In this document: positions 1 through 13,067 of the stretch, one piece after another
Numbering within the stretch: the stretch's first letter is position 1
Layout: every line of letters starts with the position of its first letter
Assembly (NCBI GenBank): GCA_039881145.1
Contig: JAYKKI010000052.1
Span: forward strand, 13,395,001 to 13,459,000
Length of the DNA stretch: 64,000 nucleotides
Direction: 5' to 3'
Source of the DNA: Druceiella hillmani
Lineage: Eukaryota; Arthropoda; Insecta; Lepidoptera; Hepialidae
Translations under genes and position numbers: made by a program
Notes under the pieces: generated by a model
The model's input: the letters and a program-made list of their open reading frames with translations, nothing else
The model's database searches: none
Told to the model about the DNA's origin: nothing

Positions 1-374
1 TTACTATCGCAGTGGGGAAATCGGATATTTCTTTAAGAGCGACGAGACGAAAACGTCTGAATTATCCATGGAGTTTGCTACATGTTAACACTTCTTCAAA
101 GACTTTTCTTTCATCAATTTGAATTTGTACATCAACGTAATTACCATTTAATACTATCCCACGGGAAGCAAGATTAGCAACCTAGCAATGACATTCAGGT
201 ATATTTCGTATTCAGAATAATCACACTCAGCTTGGTTATTAGATATATTTTTACTGTCGCAATGGTAAAGTCAAATATTTCTTTGGGAACGACGAAACTA
301 AAACGCCTGAATTATCGATGGAGTTTGCTTCATTTTAATATTTCTTCAAAGACTTTTCTTTCATCAATTTGAAT
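1..374. repeat. Two diverged repeat units, 250-bp offset
   Basis: The first 124 bases recur at 251-374 with about 85 percent identity by eye. Both units start TTACT.TCGCA and end TCATCAATTTGAAT. The spacer between them is unrelated. The array may continue to the left of the window. No coding potential is seen. Confidence 0.75.
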
Positions 375-2620
375 CGTAAGTTATGATATTTATTGATCAT
401 CTCAATATATGAAATGATACTATACTGAAACAACTGGGTATTACTGCAACATTTCTTAAGACACATTTTTATAGATTTCCCTCATTACGCAAGCATTATT
501 TTTAATTAAAGAAAATGATCCAATAACACCTACTCCATCTGATAGATTTACTACTCTGTAATTCTTTCCCTTTAGGGTAAACTTGAAGGGCTATAAATCC
601 TATCGGAACAGATAATTTTATTGCTATGATATTAAAATTCGAGGGACTTGTGGGTCAAAACGGGACTGTATCGTTGAGTCCTGGATGCAAATAGGTTTAA
701 GTATATGAAATAATTTGCTAAAAATAGATTATTATATAATTATACCTAGACATATTTTCCGCGAACAAATATAAATTTTGCAATGTAAAATTTTAACTGG
801 ACTTTATAATATTTTTAAGAACTTATGTGATCACTTAAGTCTGAACTTATGTGGTATGGAATATGCATAAAATCATAAAATATTAATATAGGCTCAGACT
901 TTGCTCTTAACGGAGGTATATATTTTCATATTAATCGTTTTTGATCCAACTCTCTCCGAAATTATTTTTCAAGGTTTTTTTTTGCTAAATAAAATAATCA
1001 AGTTACGAAATCCTTCAACTAACATTTTAAATCAGTAAATGTTAATTATTATGAAAATTAATATTTACATAATTTCAAATAATTTTCTTATAAGAGGCAA
1101 TATATAATGTTAAAAATCTGAAAGTACAGATGTTCAGTTGATTCTTTATCCGAGATAACCAATTTTTTTTTATAAATTAGTCACATAGCAACAGCTACAC
1201 TGATATAAATAAAACATCTATATAATGGTCTAACTCCGGATTAATATAATTTAATCATTTTTTTACTGAAAAATTGTCTCTATTTTTATTTTTTGCTTAT
1301 TTAACGTTCAAATATATATTTTTGTTATTCATAAAAATACTTTACAGTTACCTTGCAGTGGTAACTCCAATATCGTTTGTCGGTTGTATATAAGTAGAAA
1401 ATAAATTAAAAGTAGACTTAATAGATGTCAGATCAGTATATTGTATACTGTAATTTATTTGACAACCATTCTTATCTCTGATGACATGCACGATCCTAAT
1501 GGTATCACAGGTCCTTTACCTGAATCGTTCATTATTATAAGTCGCTACCACCTGTTCCCGCTGTGTAATGGGATATTCGTGTTTGTTATGTTTTAACACA
1601 ATTATTTAATTTAAGAATACATACCAATGGAATTAAATAAATAATTATTACCTTGCTTACTTTTCACTTGTCACCGGTTTTACAAAACTGGTATGAGTTT
1701 ACATGGCAGTTAATTCATTGTTAAAAAAATTTGACTTAACAGTTGACTATTTAACTCAATTGTTTAGATTAACAACAGTTATAGAATATTTTAAAGCAAA
1801 ATGATTCTAATATAGTGTAAATAATATTTAACCAAAATTCGATTTCTGATTAGTTATACTTATTAAATAACTAACTTGGTATATTAGGCGTCTCTATTTA
1901 ACTCTATTGTTTATATAGGCAAAAGAAATATAATAAACATTATTTTGGAATAAAGTGTTTTCCATAATGTCTGAAAAATTTCACCGCAATGTAATTTGTT
2001 TTAATAATAAAAGTAAAGTAAAAAAATTCCAGCTTTAATTAGATATAGAAAGTATAGAAACAAATATGTATATAATTGTTCATGTATTTCATATTTTTAT
2101 CTCTATATCAGAGGAAGAAATGTACAGTCCAATTGTAAAAAAAATATGCGTAAGAAATAAAATAATAGACTAACTTTTGAAGATAAAATCTTATTCACTT
2201 CTGAGTGGAAAAAATATCTGCCAACATGTTGATAAAGCAATGAAAATTTTAAATATATTAGGATTTGAAAATTCTTTTTTTAATAACCTAATTTTACGTG
2301 AAAAGTTTCACAATTTTCATTTCGTACTAGAATTTTAAAAGCATTTTATATATATTTTGATTGAACTAATAAATAACATGTATCATAACAAAAATAAAAA
2401 CAATAACATTTTACGTATATTTGTCAATTGGATAAAATGTTTGAAAGGAACGGAGTGACAAAATTAATTATTTTTAATTTATATATCGAATATCGAATGA
2501 AATCATTAATAATTAATTTCTTTATTTGCATACATTTATCGGTACATTACAGGTAACCTATTCGTAATTATAATAATTTATGTTATAACAAATTAACACC
2601 AAAGAAGCCACATATAAAAT
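375..2620. other. AT-rich stretch without recognisable genes
   Basis: Low-complexity AT-rich sequence. No ORF with a recognisable domain, no clear repeat unit and no RNA gene were found. It is probably intergenic or intronic. Confidence 0.6.
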
Positions 2621-2622
2621 AT

Positions 2623-3040
2623 TTATACTAAGAACTGTAAAACATAACGATGACACATTTCAAAAAAAATATTTTCACTCGTCATAAACAAATCATAGTC
2701 TGGTGCGAACACAATCAGGTGGTTGAGCAGTTGAACACCGCGGGAAACTGGAGAGTTTCTATATAGTTCAGTTCTAGAAGGTGGTATAACAAACAGGTGA
2801 TGATTGCATGAACGCACGAAATTGCCAGATACGAAGAATGAAATTATACAGGCCATAGAATTTTTCCTTTTAATAGTTGAACGAAACATTTCATAACGTT
2901 TCTTCTGAGGTGCAATGAATGGGAAAGAAATATATTCTGCACATGTTCAATCACCAAGCTGTACTTGGCTTCGTATGGGTTCCAAATAATGGAACCGGAT
3001 TCTAATCGGCTCTACACCAACGAAGTGTACAGTAGACTAC
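2623..3040 (-). pseudogene. C-terminal part of a decayed non-LTR retrotransposon polyprotein
   Basis: On the minus strand, one frame entered at about 3032 reads LYTSLV, stop, SRLESGSIIWNPYEAKYS. This matches the segment that follows the reverse-transcriptase thumb in Jockey/I/LOA-type elements (consensus LYxSLVRSxLEYGSxVWxPY). After a frameshift near 2920 the reading continues in the 88-codon ORF 2889-2623, which carries LFVIPPSRTELYRNSPVSR, the usual C-terminal P..RT..Y..SP..R motif of these polyproteins. The stop at 2623 is probably the true end. It belongs with the reverse-transcriptase fragment at 3425-3880, which lies upstream on the same strand. At least one stop and one frameshift make it non-functional. 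Exact clade is uncertain. Confidence 0.7.
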
Positions 3041-3424
3041 TATATGATATAGATTGAAAATATTTTGAATTATTTAACATGAATCCATATTTCTGAAATT
3101 ATTGATATGAAACATCTATGGGCGCAGGTATAAACCGGATCGTTAGCGTGGCGACGCTTCCCGTGGCGACGGGCCGCCACGCTATACTAAGGTATATATA
3201 TAGTCTATATTTAGTAGAGAGTACGGTATGGCGACGTGTCGCCATGCGCAACAGACTACGCGACCCCCTCCTCACTCAGTTCGACGCTGTTGTTTACTAC
3301 GCTACACATAACCTGTGCTTTATTATTTTTGTATTAATTGTAAATAAATGTTTATTAAATAAAGTCACCATTTTTTGTAAGAAATTCGTAATACTTTATT
3401 TTTTGATTATGCTATATTTAGTTC
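3041..3424. other. GC-rich hairpin segment interrupting the non-LTR relic
   Basis: About 380 bp separates two parts of one retrotransposon reading where only some 60-90 bp would be expected, so this looks like an insertion. It is far richer in GC than its surroundings up to 3310. It holds two hairpins: a 10-bp stem pairing 3144-3153 with 3175-3184 around repeated GTGGCGAC, and an 8-bp stem ATGGCGAC/GTCGCCAT at 3228-3245 with a 2-nt loop. It then becomes AT-rich with AATAAA signals near 3358. The ORF across it has no recognisable product. Confidence 0.5.
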
Positions 3425-3880
3425 CTGTAAAAATATTGTCTTTTATGCATATTACTTGTACGAATACGATGTTTCACATCTGCCAGACGTCCCCGACGGC
3501 TCACTGTTTTTTTTGCTACATCCGCTATATACCCACGAAACGTCAATCGCAAATCAAATCTGACTCCCGAATCGACGACCTTATATAAACGATGCACTGG
3601 GATATCTCCGATGACTGTATATTCGTATTTAATAGGAGCGTGTGCTCGGCCGTAACTCACTATTAAACATTTGCTTGCGTTAAGTCGTAAGCCGTTTGCT
3701 GCACTCCATTCAACGATGGCGCTAAAGTCATGCTGCAACCATTCGCCATCCGCTGCATCCTTGACGACACTAAAAAGTTTCATGCCGTAATAGCAAACAA
3801 CGTGCAGCTTTCCCCGCGCAACTAATATCGTTTACCAGAATCGTGAAAAGTAGAAGACCGAGATTCGAACGTTGGCTCGC
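3425..3880 (-). pseudogene. Reverse-transcriptase fragment of a decayed non-LTR retrotransposon
   Basis: Read on the minus strand from about 3880, the frame gives NLGLLLFTILVNDIS, matching the GS.LGPLLF...NDI stretch before the catalytic YADD box. A small deletion and frameshift falls exactly in YADD (LLYADDMK is reduced to LL..RHE/MK). The next frame starts at 3783 and reads MKLFSVVKDAADGE, then LNASKCLIVSYGR, and VVDSGVRFDLRLTF, which are post-catalytic palm and thumb motifs of LOA/I/Jockey-like elements. The catalytic site is destroyed, so it is dead. The same reading resumes at about 3032 in the C-terminal fragment, beyond the GC-rich insert. Confidence 0.75.
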
Positions 3881-5272
3881 TATATAAAGTTGCCCACTCA
3901 TACATATTGCTTTCTATAAAGTGGAACGAAGAACCCTGCCTCGCCAAATGATTTAATAAGAAAGTATTCTAATCGTCAAAATATGGAACATCTACTTGAA
4001 ATCTGAGGTCAACATGATATAAATAATATAAATAGTAGACCGATAAAAAACGAACCCGCCACTTTCATTCCAGCGATTTCTTAAATATTATAGAAACATT
4101 CTCTAACATCTCGTCTAGGGTATCTAAAGAGAGGCCGCGTTCGATCTTTTATTCAGTTAGCACTGAGTCTCGACGAGTAAAGAACAAACCACAATATTTG
4201 GAAATTTTACGAAGAGTATAAATTGGAATGCAACATCCAACAAGTACATAGCAATTAGTAAATGTGGTTAAGATAATAAAATAAGGACATATGATGACAA
4301 TACAGCCCGGCATTGATTACAAAAATTCATAGAAGGAATTTTTTTCGCTCTGATAATCCTCATCTGAAATGGCTTCCTATATTCAATTTAGAAAAATTAA
4401 AAAGCATCACTGAAATAAAGGTCAGGTTAAGTTTGCGTTATCTAGCAAAGCTTATTATATGTTCTCATACAAATAATAGAAAAATGGCATCATGCTGTGG
4501 AGATAAAGTGGAAATATACTGTATGGCTACCACTTAGACTAATTCTGATGAACTGAGAAGGCGGGTTGTTACGTGCAACCAATATAAAATACATTTAATT
4601 TAATTTACTATTTTTCTTAAATAAATATTAAGTTAAAACGTAATTTTCTAAGACAATTTTGTATTTAAAAAAAGAAAACTTTCTCTGATTCTTGTCTCAT
4701 AAAACAATAATGAAAAATCAAAAGAAAAGAAATGAATGTACATTATACCTATATTTCTAAAGTACTATTAGTAGCCTGCAGTAAACGTGAAGTAATCGGA
4801 AAGTGGGTAACACTACAAACAAATCAAGGTTTGTATGAATTTGCGCGAACCCTGATATAATGAAATATTGATAAATGATGCATTCTGACTAGCAATTCTA
4901 ACAAAATATAAATTCTACCATAATCGATGATATAGAACTAAGAGAAAACTATTTGCGTGTGATTCAACTTTGACTTGATCCTGTTTTTTGTGATAGATTA
5001 AGTTAACGACTAATTCCTGAAATCGCAGAATAATCTATCACTATCAGGTGTTAACCTTATGTAGGTAGTAAAAGGATGAGTTTAATTGAGAATCTACTTT
5101 TAATAGTATTATATTACTATTATTAAAATCAGTTTTTTGACAATGAACCAAAGTTTTCCATTCTGATGTGAATACTAATTTCAAAGGAGGAACTGTTTTC
5201 CTGGCCAAGCTCATTTTTTTTAATATCTATGAAGAATAATCTGGAAAATTTATGTTTTTGAAGAACTATTAT

Positions 5273-5278
<6 letters not shown>
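3881..5278. other. AT-rich stretch without recognisable genes
   Basis: No domain, RNA or repeat recognised. A 74-codon ORF at 4313-4537 on the plus strand starts with a non-ATG codon and has no recognisable motif; I regard it as chance. Confidence 0.5.

Positions 5279-5322
<44 letters not shown>
5279..5322. repeat. (TA)n microsatellite
   Basis: About 22 uninterrupted TA units. Confidence 0.95.
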
Positions 5323-5323
<1 letters not shown>

Positions 5324-7827
5324 GAAGATTCAACATAATAACTGTTTTTATGAGTACGATATGTGTGGATCTGGAACATTTATTTTATCATTCGCTTCTG
5401 ATACTGGTTGGGTACTTTGAGCTACATATTACTCATCTCTGATAAAATTGTACAACAATACTATAAGTCTAACCGTTATATACCATGATATACTACAATA
5501 GAGAGAAAGAAAATAGAATATTTAAAGAAAATGGCAATTAAGGTGCTCGTGATTACTTTAAGTGTGTGCCCAATATCTCGAAAAAAAAAACATCTCTAGA
5601 AAATCTCAGAATTAAAAGAAATACATCCGTTTTTTTTATTATTCTAATAATAACATTAATTCGAAAAGATGTAGACATTAAATCAAAATTTAAAAAAAAA
5701 ATTGTCTTAGGACGCCTGACAGATGTGAAACATTTAAATCTTTTATATTTATATATTTTTATATTTAGTGTAGTGTAGTATAGAGGGAAGCGTTAAATTG
5801 GAAAGAGCCGAAGCTGATCGAATGGCATGACGCGACGTACTATCAGAATGTTTTCAATCCCATCCAAATGCGCCATTAGATATTTTACATCAAAAGAATA
5901 CTTATTGTTTATGTTAACTAAATCGATATTAATATTTTTCATAAAATTTACTAAACACGCGCAAACTGAAAATAATATTTACTTTTTCTTCGATCATACG
6001 AATTAAAGCTTTCAACTAATTCTTTTTCTTGCTTTTTCAGTTGCTACACTGATATTTGATCTTTTTTTTATACAGATATAGCACAAAAAGCCTCAATGCC
6101 GACGGAATTTTTTGCCGGTGGCTACTTCAAATTTTTTTATGAACGATATGAACAAATAAATTGGAATACAAAAGAAATTAAAATTCTAAAAATTCCAAAC
6201 GACTAACAAATCTCAATCTCAAATTCGCAGAATCTTATTAGCCCCAAAGCATTGTTATACTAAATATAAATTTTACAAATAAAGTAGTGAAATTTATTTT
6301 AACATTACAAATAAAATAATAAAATGTACTTGAATATTGAAGTACAATCTAAAAACAGTAGAGAGAGAGAGAAAAAATAGTTTCTTGTCAGAGAGAGAGA
6401 GAAAAAAAAAAGTTTTAGTCTATTAAAATGATAAAATATAGTGGGAGCGATAGGTTATGAATATGAAAGTGGCTTCACTGATAAGAAGGTATCCAATATT
6501 CTGTTGTTTTGCTTATAGTATCTTGGTTCATTTCATATGAGTGTAATATATAATGAATCAAACTATTTTGACACGACAATGTCTCATCCCGCAGAGTAGG
6601 TATACGTGTTCAAAAAGTTAGCATTACGAAGATTGATGTTTGTTCTCGACTGTTTCTGAAAAAACCATAAGCAATACATTCAAGATCATAGTGCCATTCG
6701 TTTATTCAGTCACGATTAAATAATACAGTTATGCATTTTCAATCTAAAACAACATATATCGGTAAATTATTATTTATAAAAAATTATTATAAAAACGCTA
6801 ATTATTGTAATAGCAATCAATGTGCAGCATAGATAATATATCTTATTTTTTGTTAAGTCACTCTTTATTAAATCGTGTGTTTATTAATAAATTACATTCA
6901 GATTGTAAAATTAAGTTCACTTTGAGTAACAAAATAGAATAAATTGCATTGTAAAATGAGCTTTTTATTTTATTCAGCACAGGGGACGTTATCACGCCCA
7001 AAACACTCGCAGCCGTATAGACGATATAGCATATCCTGTTTTTTAAATCTGTTTTTAATTATATTTCCTCTGTATCATTATATATCAGGTTCTATTTTCC
7101 GTAGAGACTTTAAACAAATAAATATACGAATCATATCTATCAATATTATCTGATGTAAAGTGTCAGTATTTGAAAACTATGTAGGCATACTATGGTTGCT
7201 ACAATTCAGACTAAAGGCATAGTGAAAAAAAAAACAGAAAAATAGGAAAACAACATTACAAGAGAGAAGTTTATTAAATTTAGAGATTTACTAAAAATGA
7301 TCTCTTAATTAAACATAAATGTTTTTTTTTTAACTCGAAGACGTTAACATCAGTTGGTAGACATTAAATGAACAATTCAGAACTTTATATCCCATTAAAT
7401 TGACATCATTTTAGTTTACACCAGACGAATACTTTGGTCTATGTTTACACTAAGCGCCATTTAAGACCTCGATATTTGTGTCGTAAAACAACGTGTTTTT
7501 TTCATCAGATTTAATGTCGCATTTAAAGTGTTTTATTTTGAGTCAACTTAATGCGCGATAAAAGTGAAAGTCCTAGGGAGTTTATGAACGCTCTTATTCC
7601 AGCACGTTGCAGTTTAATGGCGAACTGTTGACGTGATGCGAAAGTTGAGTGCAGTTGGGGCTGCACGCCACTTGGCAATTTTAAAGTACATTCTATCTTT
7701 ATTTCAATAAATTGTGTATTATAGAATCGCATATTACTGGCAGTGAATTATATACGTATTTTCTGTAATTACATAGGCATCTATATATGTTCACTATAAG
7801 TATCATATGCATTAAAAAGAATACACA
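5323..7827. other. AT-rich stretch, one GA-repeat pair and one higher-GC pocket
   Basis: Mostly featureless. At 6359-6412 a tract of alternating GA followed by A-run occurs twice around a 9-base spacer. At about 7420-7700 GC rises and the minus strand has a 69-codon ORF (7523-7732) with no recognised domain. Nothing else is supported. Confidence 0.45.
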
Positions 7828-8251
7828 ATCATCATCATCATCATATATATTAATACGCTAAGGTTAAGATGTTACACTCCCTTTTTAGAAAAAACCTCAC
7901 AACTAAACCACATAAATTATATATAATTTTATAGATAATTGCTTGCTCTACCGGCATCCACAACTAAAAAATTTATTATTGCTATTGTTTTTGCAAATTA
8001 ATTAATTATTAAAATTATATACACAAAACAGCAATGTTGCCATCTAACGGCTCAACGTCAATATGATTGACGGTCGGTAAAATTTTTGTTTAATTTCAAA
8101 TCCACTCACGTATAAATAAAGTGGCGCTTTAGCTCAATGCTTTTGATACTTGCGCCTCTATATGTCAATTTTAGTAAAATATTTGTTTGATCTGTCATCT
8201 GAGCTTCATAATGGAATAAATAATGCGAAGACTTTGCACGGGTCACGCTAG
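7828..8251 (-). mobile_element. Short RTE-like retroposon, copy 1
   Basis: On the minus strand the element starts CTAGCGTGACCCGTGC, runs about 420 bp without coding capacity, and ends in a (ATG)n tail, seen here as ATCATC repeats at the left edge. The same sequence is at 42431-42927 (minus) and 59045-59474 (plus). A CTAG..G.G.CCCG.G.. head with a trinucleotide tail is typical of RTE-clade LINE 3' ends and SINEs mobilised by them. No clear target-site duplication is visible for this copy. It is non-autonomous. Confidence 0.7.
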
Positions 8252-8520
8252 TTATTCTTTTTTCTTACCCCTGTTTTATTGCTAGTGTAAATTTCCGATA
8301 CGATCGAAAGTTTCGTTAATCGTAAGTTGTTCTTTATGAAAGGAGGCTTCCCGTATATTAATTTATTAACATTCATGATGTGATCGAGTCGAATAATTTG
8401 TTTAAAAGGATTATTCACCAAATAGTATGTACATAAGTCTTGATTTACATCTTCATCGAACTTCGTTCCAAGACACCAAATACAAAATCATCTTCAAAGT
8501 TTAAGTATACATAAACACAC
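8252..8520. other. No feature recognised
   Basis: AT-rich sequence after the retroposon, with nothing assignable. Confidence 0.4.
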
Positions 8521-8609
8521 ACATAAATACATATACATATATATATATATATATGTGTGTGTATATATATATATATATATATGTATACATATATATATGT
8601 ATATATATG

Positions 8610-8663
<54 letters not shown>

Positions 8664-8664
8664 T
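8521..8664. repeat. Compound TA/TG microsatellite
   Basis: Interrupted (TA)n with short GTGTGTG and GTATATATGTATA variants, followed by about 36 bp of pure TA near 8625-8660. Confidence 0.9.
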
Positions 8665-8819
8665 ATATATATAAACTAACGAAATAAAGGCGTCTGTACT
8701 AATTCAATATAACACTCCTTTCGCCTTTCGTAAGTTCCATATCATGCACATTATAGCTAGCAAAAAATAAATGAATAATATTCAAAGAACTTTCACACTT
8801 CGATAATGCGTACAGTGAA

Positions 8820-8990
8820 CCCAATAACAGATTCACATACCAGGTTTGGTCCACGCAGGCGATATCAGCTGCGCACAGTGAAAGGAGAGGGGAAGCCAGA
8901 TTGTAAGTCGCCTGCCTGAAGCGCATATATAATAGTGAACGTCGTCCGTCTGCACGTACTCAGAATTTCCGTTGCACCGAATTCCCAATC
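8820..8990 (+). promoter_or_regulatory. Candidate TATA-type core promoter in a GC pocket
   Basis: A pocket of higher GC carries TATATAA at 8926-8932 followed about 35 bp downstream by CTCAGAATT, a partial match to the arthropod initiator TCAKT. Spacing is slightly long. No first exon or start codon can be linked to it downstream. The antisense 75-codon ORF at 8699-8926 has no recognised domain. This is weak evidence based on composition and motif only. Confidence 0.2.
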
Positions 8991-10689
8991 ATTAATATAT
9001 TATAACCTTAGTATTTTCGTTGTACGATTCCAAGATTTGCTAAATACTATTTGCGGAATATCAAATACGATCGAAAATCAGTTTTTCCTCAGAATCGTGT
9101 AGAAAACGATTTTATTTATTTGTTTCCTATCACGCCTTAATTACTTTAACTGATTTCCGTGAAAAATTGCATACGTATATCCTGAATTATGATAATATGC
9201 ATAGGGTTCATACATGACATAGGTAACTTTTTGTTCGGTTTTAGTATTTTGTTAAAAAAAACTGCTCCCATTGGCCACATGAGCATAATCGTATGTATGT
9301 ATGTATATTTTTATTCTAAATCGATCACGTCGCCATAATATTACGATCAATCGTCTTGATTTCATAAAATATTTTACGAGAAAATTACAAAGTAAATATT
9401 TATTTAACAATTTCAAGGAAATATACTAATAATACGATCGTAATGCTTCTATCATTCTACGCCATTTTCTAACTTTTGTGCATTTCAAAACTACTTAGTG
9501 CGGAAAGTCTCTAAGATTTTTACAAAAATCTTATTTTTAAACAAAAGCTCAATCTTTCCCTTTTTCGAACGATCGAAATCGCGAATAAAAGTTATATTTT
9601 CCATCACCTAGAATATTATTAAAATATTGTTTTCAAATTTATTTTAATATAATTTCTATTTTAGTTTTTGAATATGCCATTCGTATTCTAATTGACATTT
9701 AATTTTATAAAAAAAATTGTTTTCTCTCCTCACACTGCCTTAATTATTACAGTTTGCAAATTGGAATTTGAAAACGATGTTATCTCTTATTATTTTTAAT
9801 AATAAGATATCAAATCGTGGAATCGTAAATCAAGGCAGAAGTATTTTTGTGCCAGAGTCAATACTTTTTTGTCTTCTGTTTTCATAATAATTTTGCCATT
9901 TTATTAAGTTATATAAAAAAATATTAATCTTATTACTATAAGTAATATGGAAAAAATAATTCTTATTACTCTAAGTAATATACGAAATTAACTACATCGT
10001 AATAAATTAGATTCTTCTCAAATACTCGTTTTCTCAAGAAAATCTCTTTGACAGCTAAGCGATAAAAACTGTACCATATGCCATATCCACATACGTGTTT
10101 GCAGCAATGTAGCTATGTTTGCTTAAGAAATCCAGTAACACACGACCTCGGCAGGGACCTTACACCCATAAGGTGAAGCGGTAACTAAATAACAGGTGTC
10201 TACTGGTAGCAGTAACGCGATTAGCCTTCGCCCGAGGAACGTTATCAAATTATTCTCCTTCTCTTAGAGACTAGTGTGGACTGCAAATGACAAGTGGGGG
10301 TACGGGAGTTGTATCAGTAGTTTGGGTTCCATCCGCCTCGCTATTGCATTAAGACACACTTGGTTTGTAAATAGTTTGTTTGTAAGGCAATTAGTTGAGT
10401 ACGTTAATAGTCTTATTTTCCTTCACGTTCTTGCTGATAAAATTTTGAACAATTTACAGTTTATTTTTGTAATAAAATATGACGACGTTTGTCACAATCA
10501 TTCCTAGCATAGCTAAAAATCATTTAAAAACTTGGAGCGTTACAAAGCACATATATTGTTGTCAATTAACTTTATGCGGCCAATATACTGACCGTGATTC
10601 AAATATGAAAATTATCATCATTAGATCTGGCAAAATATTACGGGAGTAATCTAAAATAGTGATGACTGGGCTGCATTAAAATGCACGTA
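8991..10689. other. AT-rich stretch with a GC pocket at 10080-10360
   Basis: Mostly featureless. From about 10080 to 10360 GC rises and both strands have short open frames, but none shows a known domain. A 77-codon ORF at 10274-10507 on the plus strand is unrecognised. Confidence 0.4.
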
Positions 10690-11560
10690 TAAAGTTTAAA
10701 AACAATCTAAAGTAAAAAGGAGATAAAGATCGAAAAATTAAAAAAAGACAACTAATTCAAAATTACGACGTTGTTATAGAGTTATGACATTAATCAATAA
10801 AATAAATACAACTTTTAAAACAGCATATTTAAATTCCTCAAAAATTCGGTTTCGATATGTCGCAACGCAACTAGAGAAGTTTATATTTGATTATGGTTCT
10901 TTTGTAGTAGGCTATAAATCTAATGTGAAAAGGGAATAGAAAGATTAGGAGTCAGACTGGAAAATTAAAAAGACGACTAGTTTAAACTTACTACGTTGTT
11001 ACAGATGTTTGTAACTGCTTTAAAAGTACGAAGTCGTTATAGAGTTATAGCTTTAACAAATAAATATGTAATATGCCGAAACCTTAAAATAGCGTGTTTA
11101 AATTTCCATTACACAGTTTCCATATGTCGCAGCGTAACAAGAGGGGTTTATATTTCATCACAATTAATTTGTAAAAATGTGATGTCAAAACGGGATAAAA
11201 AGATTGAAAGATAAGGAGTCAGATTGGAAAATTAAAAAAGACGACTATTTAAAAAATTACGAATGTTCTTATAGAATCGCAACAAGAGAGGGTTTATATT
11301 TTATTATGATTCTTTTATAGTAGCCTAACATTGTAATGTGAAAACATTGATATAGAAAGATTAGGAGTCAGATCGGAAAAAAGACGACTACTTCGAAATT
11401 ACGACGTTGTTATAGAGTTATGACATTAACAAATAAATATGTAATGTGCCGATAAATTTTAAAATAGCGGGTTTATATTGTTATCACCCGGTTTCTATTT
11501 CTTTATATTTGATTACGATTCTTTTTTAGCAGGCTAATCAATAGTGTAAAACGAATAACA
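10690..11560. repeat. Diverged satellite, about four units of variable length
   Basis: Landmarks recur in the same order: GGAAAATTAAAAAGACGACTA (near 10731, 10960, 11227 and, shortened, 11376), ACGTTGTTATAGAGTTATGAC, TATGTCGCA.CG, and GTTTATATTTGATTATGATTCTTTT. Units are about 150-270 bp and have accumulated indels, which suggests an old tandem array. The small ORF at 10996-11214 lies inside it and is not a gene. Confidence 0.7.
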
Positions 11561-13067
11561 GGGACAAGAAATAATCAAATAAATAACAACAAAATAATAA
11601 AGGTTAAACTGAAACCAAATATAGTAAATAATTAAATTACTTATTTAATTAACATTCGATTTAATAATTTTGCGATTGACGCAAAGAAAATTCACTTCCA
11701 AGTCGTTTTTCGTGTCGGTAACGACCTTTCGGAAAGTTACATGCGTTTATATTCCTTACAAAATTAATAAAATATTGATCTCGAAACAACACATGATCGT
11801 TATTTTACTATCATCACAAAGTTATTTCAATACATTATTTTCTTTAATAAGAAGAAAAAAATGGCTAGCCTAGTGGTAATGAAGAAGATGTAAAACAAAA
11901 TCAATTTTAGCAACATATTTAGCAACACAGTTAGTGTATTTTTAAATAAACTAAATAAGGGATAATTTAAAACTACTTTCTTGTGTTAGTTATGATGTTC
12001 CCATTTAATTTAATTAAGTCAAATTCGAAATATTATGGAATGGGTCTATTTTGGTTAAGTGGAATTTAGAACTATAATATCGATGCGGTTTTTAAATTTA
12101 ATATTGATATACTAACAATTGTAACTCCGCTGAACGAAGACAGTTAAATTTTTCGAAGAAAACTTCCACTGCATCGCCTCTTGGGAACGGAATTTTCATT
12201 CAGTTCAATTTAGATGAATTGAAAGTTTTACCATCACTTACGTAGGTGGTGATAACACCTAACAACGTTTCACACAACAAAGTACATCAAGATATAATTT
12301 CACGGATGCATCAATATTGTCAGACTTAATACAATTTGATCCATCCAATTCATACCTAACCCCTTGTGGATAATTGTGTTCCTTTCCATTTTTTCCCTTA
12401 TTTTCAGAACAATCCTCTCTTGAACACACATTCTTACACATATATTTTACAATAAATTCGCTTCAACCACTTACAATTTACTTTGTCTGTTTTTCTGCAT
12501 CATTGTTAGCATTGAATTTGTCAGCTTACTCAAATTGCTTTTCTTCAATTCAAATATTTTTTTGTGTCATTCTTTCTAAAAACCATAACTTTAAAAGGAC
12601 CGGCATCCCTACGCAGAACTATGTACAAACTTTGACTTTGGTTTTCAAACTTTTGTTTTACTAAAGCTGGAAATGAGTCAGTGTTGGACAAAAACTAAAC
12701 CTAATTTATTTTTATGTTTGTATTTTACATCTTATCCAATATACACAATATATATATATAATGCATATTTTTTAAAATTATTTTACTAAATTTCACTGGG
12801 TTAACTCTTTTGCAAAAGTCACTTGGGCCATTTTGGTTATACTTTAAATGCATTTGTAAATAGATAGTAAAATATCTTCTTTCATGCTTTCACTCTTAAG
12901 AAATAATTTGTGATTTTATGTGTTTTTAGTACAATTTAAAAAACATACTAAAACTTATTTAAAAAACCCAATGTATTTTTATAATTTGTCGAAATGGAAT
13001 ACACGATCGGCAAAATAATAGGAAACGATCATTCTTAAAATTTAATACGAAGTTGTATTCAAATACA
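11561..13067. other. AT-rich stretch with one small Cys-rich ORF
   Basis: No recognised gene. The minus strand has a 60-codon ATG ORF at 12259-12441 that is polar and has seven cysteines, beginning MCKNVCSREDC and ending CCVKRC. It has no homology I recognise and no hydrophobic leader, and no convincing splice context. It could be a small peptide gene or chance. Confidence 0.25.

Noticed and set aside
3118..3588. 156-codon plus-strand ORF
   Set aside because: It crosses the GC hairpin insert and then the antisense strand of a reverse-transcriptase relic; no domain of its own.
12259..12441. Cys-rich 60-codon minus-strand ORF as a secreted peptide gene
   Set aside because: No signal peptide, no convincing splice acceptor or upstream exon; kept only as a note in the region entry.
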